Shown here one piece after another: positions 22,976 to 29,456 of a stretch of DNA of 29,456 bases. The stretch comes from Pseudomonadota bacterium (GTDB taxonomy: Bacteria > Pseudomonadota > Alphaproteobacteria > Micavibrionales > UBA2020), in assembly GCA_023444705.1 (NCBI GenBank), contig JAEXMB010000009.1, positions 1-29,456 on the forward strand. The letters are read 5' to 3'. The notes under the pieces were generated by a model. It was not told where the DNA came from. It saw only the letters and a list, made by a program, of their open reading frames with translations, and searched no databases. Position numbers and translations under genes: made by a program. The stretch's first letter is position 1. Each line of letters opens with the position of its first letter.

Positions 22976-25221
22976 GCTAACTCCCTGACCGTGTTTGTAA
23001 CGGTCAACCCCTTGGAGAAAATTATAACAGCTTTCGCGCCGGATTTAAGTCCTTCCGACATCACGTTTTCGAGCGTGATCTCGCCGCCATGATCTTCCAT
23101 AATCTTTTTGACAATCGCCAGCCCCAGGCCCGAGCCCTTTTTCTTGGTCGTCACATAGGGTTCCAGCAGCTGGTCCTTCACCTTTTCGGGCAGGCCAAGG
23201 CCGTTATCGGTGACGGTGATTTCAATATTCCCGCCACGCTCTCCGCATGTCACGCTGACATAACCGCGCATTTTGTTCTTTTGCTCATGCTGGCGGTCAT
23301 GAATTGAATCGATCGCGTTTTGCAACAGGTTGGTCAGCACCTGCGTCAGTTGCGAGCGGTCGATGTTGGCTTCAATGTGCGCTTCGTCGCTGCTGAAGTC
23401 AAAACCGATATCTGTATGCGCCTGACGCTGCAACACCATCGCATCGCGGCAGACATCAACGATATCCTCCATGCGTTTCACCGGCAGCGGCATGCGCGCA
23501 TAGGCGGAAAACTCGCCGACCATGTGGCCGATCTCGTGAACCTGGCGGATAATGGTTTCCGTGCATTTCTCGAACGTTTCCGGATCTTCGCTGATCTGCG
23601 GCAGGTATTTGCGCTTCAGGCGCTCTGCTGACAGCTGGATGGGCGTCAGCGGGTTCTTGATCTCGTGCGCGATGCGACGCGCAACATCCCCCCATGCCGC
23701 CTTGCGCTGGGCCGAAGCCAGGGCCGAAATATCATCGATCGTCGCCACGGCGCCGCTGCCCCCCTGCTCGTCCGTTACGCGCAGCAACAATGTGCGGCGC
23801 GGACCGCCCGGCGTTGCGTATTCGATTTGCAGGGTGGCGTTATGCAGGCCTTCGGCCTCGGGCAGGAAATCCACCAGCTTTTTGCCGGTCAGGCCCGTGT
23901 TGCGCCCCTCGCCCAGCAGCAATTCGTCGGCCACCGTATTGGCAAGGGTGATGTTGCCCGACGGGTCAAGCCCGATCACGCCCGACGAGGCTCCGGCCAG
24001 CACCGCCTCGGTAAAGCGGCGGCGTTCATCCAGCATGCGGTTGGCCGTCAGCAATTCATCCTGCTGGTGTTGCAACTGGCTGGTCATGTTGTTGAAGGCA
24101 GCACCCAGCATGGTCAGCTCGTCACCGTCGCCGACCGCATCCACGCGCGCCGACAGGTCACCGTCGCGCACTTTTTCAGCTGCCGAGATCAGTGCGCCGA
24201 TCGGCGTGATCAGGGATTGCGAGAACATAAGACCGCCCCAGATCGCCGCCAGCAGCAACAAAAAGGCCACCGCCATGAACATTACCGTGATCATCACCTG
24301 CAGGCGCGATTGCCGCCCTTCAAGCGAGGTATATTCAGCAACCGCTTTTTGCGTTTTTTGCATATGCCCCAGCACGTTTGCATCCACGACGCGCCCGACA
24401 TAGAGGTAAGCATCTAGAAACCCGTCAAGCCGCACAAGCGCGCGGATGCGGCCCTGGCTGTCGCCGGTGATCAGCACCAGCTCGCCCGCACGCGCGGCTT
24501 CCATCTGCTTGGGCGTGAAGCGCTCGAATTCCAGCGTGAACGACAGGCGCGAGCGCCCCAGTACATCGCCGTTGCTCTGAAACACCATCGCTTCGGGCAG
24601 GTTACGCAGGCTGGATTGCGTTTGCATGGCGCGGTCAAACAGCGCGCGGTTACGCGTCAGCTCCGATGCTTCGCGGTTGAGGTCGTTGGCCATCGCCAGA
24701 ACGTCGGCACGCATGACCTGCTGGTGTTCTTTAAGGTAAGCCTGCGCCACGTTGAGGGATTCATTCACGGCCGTGCTGACGCGGTCATTGAACCATGCCT
24801 GCACGCCGAAGTAAAAGAACAGGGCCGAGAACACGGCCATCAGAATGGCAGGGACAGCGGCCAGAATACTGAAGACGAACACAAAACGCACCTGCAGGCG
24901 CGACCCTGCAATGCCCTGGCGGCGCTTGCCCCACAGCATGACGATATGCCGCGCGATCACGGCCCCCATCATCAGCAGCAGAACCAGCGTTACGTTGAGC
25001 ATCAGGTAGACCGTCTCGATCTCTGTCGAGCGGCGCGTCAGCACCAGATAGGTCATCACGCAGGACGTAATCGCCGCAAACGTCAGCGCGAAAGCCACCC
25101 GCCGCGAGGCCAGCACGCGCCCGGCAAAGCTGATCAACGCCGACGAGAAACCCGCTGCCTGTCTGGCCGCAGCTCCTTGCGGCTCAAGCGTATCGGGAGA
25201 TGAATGTTCTGTCATCGTCAT
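22972..25221 (-). CDS. ntrY: Membrane sensor histidine kinase NtrY
   Basis: Sensor kinase for NtrX, 749 residues. Three N-terminal membrane segments (about 43-62, 71-95 and 110-141) precede a periplasmic region to about 306, then a fourth segment (307-332). A HAMP domain (about 333-390) leads to a PAS domain (about 403-500), a dimerisation domain with His519 in IAHEIKNPLTPIQLSAERL, and an ATPase domain with the N box NLLQNAIDS, G1 DNGLGLP and G2 GSGLGLAIVKK. All kinase boxes are intact. The start ATG overlaps the ntrC stop as ATGA, and the stop overlaps ntrX in the same way. Confidence 0.96.
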   Translation of the reverse strand: MTMTEHSSPDTLEPQGAAARQAAGFSSALISFAGRVLASRRVAFALTFAAITSCVMTYLVLTRRSTEIETVYLMLNVTLVLLLMMGAVIARHIVMLWGKRRQGIAGSRLQVRFVFVFSILAAVPAILMAVFSALFFYFGVQAWFNDRVSTAVNESLNVAQAYLKEHQQVMRADVLAMANDLNREASELTRNRALFDRAMQTQSSLRNLPEAMVFQSNGDVLGRSRLSFTLEFERFTPKQMEAARAGELVLITGDSQGRIRALVRLDGFLDAYLYVGRVVDANVLGHMQKTQKAVAEYTSLEGRQSRLQVMITVMFMAVAFLLLLAAIWGGLMFSQSLITPIGALISAAEKVRDGDLSARVDAVGDGDELTMLGAAFNNMTSQLQHQQDELLTANRMLDERRRFTEAVLAGASSGVIGLDPSGNITLANTVADELLLGEGRNTGLTGKKLVDFLPEAEGLHNATLQIEYATPGGPRRTLLLRVTDEQGGSGAVATIDDISALASAQRKAAWGDVARRIAHEIKNPLTPIQLSAERLKRKYLPQISEDPETFEKCTETIIRQVHEIGHMVGEFSAYARMPLPVKRMEDIVDVCRDAMVLQRQAHTDIGFDFSSDEAHIEANIDRSQLTQVLTNLLQNAIDSIHDRQHEQKNKMRGYVSVTCGERGGNIEITVTDNGLGLPEKVKDQLLEPYVTTKKKGSGLGLAIVKKIMEDHGGEITLENVMSEGLKSGAKAVIIFSKGLTVTNTVRELA

Positions 25222-26663
25222 GCCTGTCTTCCCCCTGCCTTTTCGCGCGGCACATCTATGCCCAGCTGGCGCAATTTGCTGCGCAGGGTATTGCGGTTCA
25301 GCCCCAGCAAAGCTGCGGCCCTGATCTGGTTGCCACGCGTTTGCGACAAAGCTTCTTCAAACAGCGGCTTTTCCAGCAAAGCCAGCATGTCCTCGTAAAT
25401 ACGCCCCTCGGCATGACTGCCCTGCGCCGCAAAATAGCTTTGCACGGCCTTGGCCAGTTGCGCTTCGGCGTCGCCTTCAGCAACGGCGCTATCGGCCTGC
25501 ACCAACAAGCCTTTGATGGCCTTGGCGTCCACGACTGCATCGCTGGTCAGCGCGCCAAGACGCTTCATGATATTTTCCAGTTCGCGGATATTGCCCGGCC
25601 AGCGGTGCTGGCGCAGGCATGTGATCGCTTGCGGCGACAAGACCTTGCCGAAAGGGGCAAGGAAGTGTTGCGCCAGTGCGGCAATATCCTCGGCACGCGC
25701 GCGCAAGGGCGGCACGGACAGCGGAATGACGTTGAGGCGATAATACAGGTCTTCGCGGAAACTGCCTGCCTTGACAGCGGCGGCAAGGTCACGGTGCGAT
25801 GCCGCGATGATGCGCAGCGATGTCTTGATCGATCTGCGCCCGCCCACACTGTTGAATTCGCCTTCCTGCAGCACGCGCAGCAGACGCGTCTGCGCTTCCA
25901 TCGGCATGTCGCCGATTTCGTCAAGGAACAGCGTGCCGCCCTGCGCTTGCTCGAAACGCCCTATGTGACGCTGGCTGGCGCCGGTAAAGGCGCCTTTCTC
26001 ATGGCCAAACAACTCGCTTTCGACCAGCTCGCGCGGGATGGCCGCCATGTTGACGGCGACGAACGGGCCGTTCTTCCAGCGGCTATAGGCATGCAGGGCG
26101 CGCGCCACCACTTCCTTGCCCGTGCCGGACTCGCCGGTGATAAGCACCGTCAAATCGCTGTCGCGCAGGCGCGCGATGGTGCGGTAAATATCCTGCATGG
26201 CGCGCGACTGGCCCAGAACAAAGGTCTTGTCCATTGCCTGCGCGATGTCGTCGCCATCGACTGCAGCAGGCGCAGCCACATCCGTACGGCGCGCCAGCGC
26301 ACCGCTGACCGTGGCCAGCAGCTCGTCGACGTCAAAAGGCTTGGGCAGGAATTCAAGCGCACCGCCCTCGTTGGCGGCAACGGCGGTCGCCAGTGCGTTT
26401 TGCGCGCTGATGATGATCACCTGCATGTCGGGGCGGCGCTGGCGCAGGCGCGGCAGCATTTCAAGCCCGCTGACGCCGGGCATGCGCACGTCGGTGATAA
26501 CAAGGTCACCCTTGCCTTCGTCGGCCCAGCGGTAGAGCGTGGCGGCGTTATCTGTGCAGGCGACCTCATACCCCGCACCGGTCAGCGCGTGGGTCAAAAC
26601 AGTACGGATCGCGGCGTCATCGTCTGCCACAAGGATTTTGGCGGATGCCAGCGGTGCGGTCAT
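25218..26663 (-). CDS. ntrC: Nitrogen regulation response regulator NtrC
   Basis: Sigma54-dependent activator of nitrogen-assimilation genes, 481 residues. The receiver domain contains the acidic cluster DDD (14-16), phospho-acceptor Asp58 (ITDVRMPG) and Lys108. The AAA+ domain has Walker A GESGTGKE (177-184), the intact sigma54-contact loop GAFTGA (224-229), and Walker B GGTLFLDE. The C-terminal DNA-binding helix-turn-helix is NQIRAAALLGLNRNTLRSKLRQLGI. The contrast with NtrX, which lacks GAFTGA, confirms the assignment of the two regulators. Start and stop overlap ntrB and ntrY by 4 bases each. Confidence 0.97.
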   Translation of the reverse strand: MTAPLASAKILVADDDAAIRTVLTHALTGAGYEVACTDNAATLYRWADEGKGDLVITDVRMPGVSGLEMLPRLRQRRPDMQVIIISAQNALATAVAANEGGALEFLPKPFDVDELLATVSGALARRTDVAAPAAVDGDDIAQAMDKTFVLGQSRAMQDIYRTIARLRDSDLTVLITGESGTGKEVVARALHAYSRWKNGPFVAVNMAAIPRELVESELFGHEKGAFTGASQRHIGRFEQAQGGTLFLDEIGDMPMEAQTRLLRVLQEGEFNSVGGRRSIKTSLRIIAASHRDLAAAVKAGSFREDLYYRLNVIPLSVPPLRARAEDIAALAQHFLAPFGKVLSPQAITCLRQHRWPGNIRELENIMKRLGALTSDAVVDAKAIKGLLVQADSAVAEGDAEAQLAKAVQSYFAAQGSHAEGRIYEDMLALLEKPLFEEALSQTRGNQIRAAALLGLNRNTLRSKLRQLGIDVPREKAGGRQA

Positions 26664-27754
26664 GCGTGGTCTCCCTTGTCGGACAGATCGCGGTCGTGCG
26701 CGAAAGCGATGGTAAAGGTGGTCTTGCCGGGCTGGCTTGCGACGGTAATCATGCCTGCATGGTCGTCGACCAGCTTGGCGACGATTGGCAGGCCAAGCCC
26801 CTGACCCTGCGCCTTGGTGGTGTAATAGGGCTCGAACAAACGGCCAAGAGTTTGCGCATCCATGCCCGCGCCGTCGTCCTCGAACGTCACCGTTACCGGC
26901 AGGCGGCGTTGGTGGCGGCTATCCACGGGGGCGGATGTCTGATTGTAGAAACTGCGCACCGTCAGCATGGTCGCACCCGCCTCCGCCGCGTTGCGGCACA
27001 GGTTGTCAAAAATCTGCACCAGATGGTCATGATCGCCCGCAATGTCGGGCAGCGAGGGATCAAAACGCCGCACGACCGTCATCTGCGCAAAGGCTGCTTG
27101 CGCCGCTGCCAGCGCGTGTTCAAGGGGGGCATGGATATTCACAGGAACAAAACCGGCTGCGTCCTGTCCGGCACTTTCAAAAACTGTCATGCGGTCGATC
27201 AGGCGGCCGATGCGCGCGGTTTCACGCACGACCAGCTGTGCAAGATCGCTGCCGGCGGCGTCCTGCGCCTTTTTGGCCAGCAACTGGCCCGCCGCCTGAA
27301 TACCGGCCAGCGGATTTTTGATTTCATGCGCCAGCATGCGCGCCATCAAGGCGACGGAGCGCAACGCTTCGCGCGCGCCGTTGTGTCCTTCGGCGGCAAC
27401 ACTGCTGGCGGCTACGGCGACGATGACGCAATACCCCGCAGGTGACGCCAGCGGTGACAGCGTGATGCTCGAACAGTCTTGGCCCAATACGCCATGATCG
27501 TGCAGCGTGACCGTCTGGTGCCTGTCGCGCATGGCGGCAATGCCTTGCGCCAGCACCGAGCCTTGCGCGGCCAGCGTCTCTTTGCCCGCACGCGCCATCA
27601 TCTGCGCCGCTGCGTCGTTGCGCCAGCACACGGTATGCGGCGGCGTTTGCGCAACGACAAAGACCGCCTGCGGCAACGCGGCCAGCACGGCAAGCAATGC
27701 ATGATCGTCGAGCGGCGTCGCGGACTGGATAGAGCTGGCGCTATGGGCCGGCAT
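26660..27754 (-). CDS. ntrB: Nitrogen regulation sensor histidine kinase NtrB
   Basis: Cytoplasmic kinase/phosphatase for NtrC, controlled by PII proteins in relatives. The 364-residue protein has an N-terminal PAS-like region (about 15-120), the phosphorylated His143 in LAHEIKNPLAGI, the N box around NLCRNAAEAG, G1 DDGAGM and G2 GQGLGLPIVAKLV. There is no membrane segment. ATG at 27754 is preferred over the TTG two codons earlier because GAGGG lies ten bases before it. The gene heads a seven-gene minus-strand unit. The dusB gene that precedes ntrB in many alphaproteobacteria is absent; ispDF lies divergently upstream instead. Confidence 0.94.
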   Translation of the reverse strand: MPAHSASSIQSATPLDDHALLAVLAALPQAVFVVAQTPPHTVCWRNDAAAQMMARAGKETLAAQGSVLAQGIAAMRDRHQTVTLHDHGVLGQDCSSITLSPLASPAGYCVIVAVAASSVAAEGHNGAREALRSVALMARMLAHEIKNPLAGIQAAGQLLAKKAQDAAGSDLAQLVVRETARIGRLIDRMTVFESAGQDAAGFVPVNIHAPLEHALAAAQAAFAQMTVVRRFDPSLPDIAGDHDHLVQIFDNLCRNAAEAGATMLTVRSFYNQTSAPVDSRHQRRLPVTVTFEDDGAGMDAQTLGRLFEPYYTTKAQGQGLGLPIVAKLVDDHAGMITVASQPGKTTFTIAFAHDRDLSDKGDHA

Positions 27755-27797
27755 AAGCAAAATGCCCTCTTTTTGTGCAGGATGAGGAATGTCATTT

Positions 27798-27816
27798 TTG
27801 CCTGATTTTTAGGCAA
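27798..27816. repeat. Inverted repeat upstream of ntrB
   Basis: TTGCCT (27798-27803) and AGGCAA (27811-27816) form a perfect 6-base inverted repeat around a 7-base AT-rich centre, 44-62 bases before the ntrB start codon. Its size and position suit an autoregulatory operator, but it is not a clear match to the NtrC consensus (GCAC-N5-TGGTGC). Confidence 0.4.
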
Positions 27817-27847
27817 TTCGCAACAAACACCGGAAATATCGCATCAA

Positions 27848-27876
27848 TTGACCTGCGTTATCTCACTGTCTAGGAT
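27848..27876 (+). promoter_or_regulatory. Sigma70 promoter for ispDF
   Basis: TTGACC (27848-27853, five of six) and TAGGAT (27871-27876, five of six) are separated by exactly 17 bases and end 36 bases before the ispDF start codon. Confidence 0.7.
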
Positions 27877-27912
27877 GGCTTTGGGCATCGCCCGGTGTCG
27901 CTATGGTGAATT

Positions 27913-29145
27913 ATGAATAATCAATCAGGTTACATTGCCTTGATCGTCGCCGGAGGAAGCGGCAGCCGCAGCGGTTTTGACACGCCCAAGCAATACCTTC
28001 CCCTGCTCGGCAACAGCGTGATCGGCCATAGTGTGGCGCTGTTTGCACGCGATCCGCACTGTCGTGCCGTGTATATCGCACTCGGCCCTGCGCACCGCGA
28101 GGCATGCAGTGACGCCATTGCAGGGATCGACGGCACCATCACATTGCTTGAAACCGCGGGCGAGAGCCGTCAGGCCACAGTGCGCGCAAGCCTCGGCGCG
28201 CTTGCCGCGCGCAAGGAACTGCACGACGGCACCACCATTCTTGTCCACGACGCCGCGCGGCCTTGCCTGACGCAAGACCTCGTCGACAGGCTGCTCGCCG
28301 CGCGCATGCAAGGTCACGAAGCGGTCGTGCCAGCCGTCGCCGTCGCCGATACGCTGCGCCGCATCGACGCCGCCACAGGCAGTGCAACAGATGTGGACCG
28401 CACGGGCATCCACGCCATCCAGACACCGCAGGCCTGCGATGGCGCATTGCTACATGAACTCCACCAACGCTATCAGGGTGAAAGCTTTACCGACGATGCG
28501 GCATTGTTCGCGCGCGCAGGGCTTGCGCCGCTCTATATCGCTGGCAGCCGCGACAACATCAAGATCACCTATGCGCCGGATATGGCCGCAGCGCAGGCCA
28601 TTTTATCGGCGGCGCGCGGCGACGTGCGCACCGCCACCGGCTACGACGTGCATGAATTCACCCCCGCCACGCGCGAGCGCCCTTTACGCCTTGGCGGCAT
28701 CACCATTGACCATGACAAGGCCCTCAAAGGACATTCCGATGCCGATGCGGTACTTCATGCCATTACTGATGCCCTGCTTGGCTGCATCGCGGCGCAGGAC
28801 ATCGGCTATCATTTCAGCCCCAAGGACATGCGATGGAAAGATGCGGACAGCACGCACTTCCTTGCCCATGCGCGCGACATGATCACGGCGCGCGGCGGCA
28901 TCATCTCCCATGTCGACGCCACCGTGATTTGTGAGGAACCCAAGATCGGCCCGCACCGTAGCGCCATGCAGGCGGCCATTGCCAAGATCCTGCACCTCGA
29001 CACGGACCGCGTCAGCATCAAGGCCACCACCAGCGAGGGCCTTGGCTTCACCGGCCGCCGCGAAGGCCTGGCCGCGCAAGCCAGCGCCACGGTGCGCCTG
29101 CCCTTTACCCCCGTTACCATGAAAGACGCAATCCATGCTGCATAA
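27913..29145 (+). CDS. ispDF: Bifunctional IspD/IspF (MEP isoprenoid pathway)
   Basis: A 410-residue fusion of two enzymes of the non-mevalonate pathway, a fusion common in alphaproteobacteria. IspD (about 1-232) makes CDP-methylerythritol; its CTP-binding N-terminus is ALIVAGGSGSRSG and HDAARPCL is the second signature. IspF (about 240-400) makes methylerythritol cyclodiphosphate; it begins TGYDVHEF (metal ligands Asp245 and His247) and has GHSDADAVLHAITDALLG (His282). IspE, the step between, is not in the window. GGTGA lies only 3 bases before ATG, an unusually tight spacing, but the start is set by the IspD N-terminus. It has its own promoter, divergent from ntrB. The 3' end overlaps pgpA by 11 bases. 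Confidence 0.97.
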   Translation: MNNQSGYIALIVAGGSGSRSGFDTPKQYLPLLGNSVIGHSVALFARDPHCRAVYIALGPAHREACSDAIAGIDGTITLLETAGESRQATVRASLGALAARKELHDGTTILVHDAARPCLTQDLVDRLLAARMQGHEAVVPAVAVADTLRRIDAATGSATDVDRTGIHAIQTPQACDGALLHELHQRYQGESFTDDAALFARAGLAPLYIAGSRDNIKITYAPDMAAAQAILSAARGDVRTATGYDVHEFTPATRERPLRLGGITIDHDKALKGHSDADAVLHAITDALLGCIAAQDIGYHFSPKDMRWKDADSTHFLAHARDMITARGGIISHVDATVICEEPKIGPHRSAMQAAIAKILHLDTDRVSIKATTSEGLGFTGRREGLAAQASATVRLPFTPVTMKDAIHAA

Positions 29146-29456
29146 GCTCAAGCCACGCCTGACCGCCCTGCCTGCGCACGACGCCGACGCGCGCCTTGCG
29201 CTGCAGGTATCAACATTTTTCGGCGTGGGCCGTTTGCGCCCCGCACCGGGCACGCTTGGCTCGCTTGCCGCCATTCCGTTTGGCTTTCTGATCGCCTCTG
29301 CCGGCGGGCCGGTTGCACTTGCGCTCGCAGCCCTGATCGTGACCTATGTGGGCGCAAAGGCAGCAACCACCTACGGCAAGAAAAGCGGCACCGTCGACGA
29401 CCAGTCTATCGTCATCGACGAAGTCGCGGGCATGTGGATTGCCGCCATTCCCGCCG
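29135..29456 (+). CDS. pgpA: Phosphatidylglycerophosphatase A (5' part only, cut by window end)
   Basis: Membrane phosphatase that converts phosphatidylglycerophosphate to phosphatidylglycerol. The first 107 codons are present and the frame runs off the window. Recognisable blocks are TFFGVGRLRPAPGTLGSLAA (27-46) and DDQSIVIDEVAGMWIA (about 89-104), both hallmarks of PgpA. Between them lies a hydrophobic segment rich in Ala/Leu that is likely membrane-embedded. The start ATG lies 11 bases inside the end of ispDF, in another frame, so the two are co-translated. Confidence 0.9.
   Translation, partial: MLHKLKPRLTALPAHDADARLALQVSTFFGVGRLRPAPGTLGSLAAIPFGFLIASAGGPVALALAALIVTYVGAKAATTYGKKSGTVDDQSIVIDEVAGMWIAAIPA

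Noticed and set aside
25200..26804. A 534-codon open frame on the plus strand opposite ntrC
   Set aside because: It mirrors the ntrC/ntrB coding region. GC-rich codon bias keeps the antisense frame open, the translation shows no recognisable domain, and ntrC is certain.

Overview
The window is a bacterial chromosome segment with no mobile elements, rRNA or CRISPR. It most likely comes from an alphaproteobacterium. The strongest sign is the chain hfq-hflX next to trkA-ntrX-ntrY-ntrC-ntrB and a fused ispDF, an arrangement typical of that class. DNA is moderately GC-rich, genes are tightly packed (longest gap about 230 bases), and many neighbours share ATGA or TGATG junctions. The exact lineage cannot be read from the sequence. 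The single-chain glycyl-tRNA synthetase is unusual for the class and hints at a less-studied branch.

Layout. (1) 40-4491, plus strand: DNA photolyase, a YgfZ-type Fe-S/folate protein, then two proteins I do not recognise, the second with its own good promoter. (2) 4500-7166, minus: pyruvate phosphate dikinase, divergent from (3) 7299-9160, plus: single-chain GlyRS and a small chagasin-like protein. (4) 9171-9932, minus: a TrmN6-type methyltransferase with an AT-rich core. (5) 10039-11570, plus: long-chain polyprenyl diphosphate synthase, tRNA-Pro(CGG), and a clear leaderless chagasin (I42) homologue. (6) 11605-14341, plus: a strong promoter with a perfect palindrome over its start site, driving a three-gene overlapping operon. 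The operon encodes a nicotianamine-synthase-like enzyme, a DapE/ArgE-type M20 amidohydrolase and a GNAT acetyltransferase. (7) 14338-14937, minus: beta-carbonic anhydrase. (8) 15170-16030, plus: MazG. (9) 16033-18484, minus: hfq-hflX-inositol-monophosphatase-family operon. (10) 18572-27754, minus: a seven-gene unit ntrB-ntrC-ntrY-ntrX-trkA-dat-HAD phosphatase. (11) 27913-end, plus: ispDF followed by a pgpA start cut off by the window edge.

Functionally most of the window is housekeeping: isoprenoid/quinone precursors (ispDF, polyprenyl synthase), nitrogen and redox two-component signalling (NtrBC, NtrYX) joined to K+ uptake control (TrkA) and D-amino acid metabolism (Dat), RNA control (Hfq, HflX), translation (GlyRS, tRNA-Pro, TrmN6) and nucleotide or DNA housekeeping (MazG, photolyase).

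The part most likely to be new biology is the nicotianamine-synthase-like operon at 11.6-14.3 kb. Enzymes of this family make opine-type metallophore precursors from S-adenosylmethionine. Here the usual opine dehydrogenase partner is absent, and an acetyltransferase and an amidohydrolase sit in its place, under what looks like a repressible promoter. The two leaderless chagasin-like proteins and the adjacent pair of unrecognised proteins are secondary points of interest.
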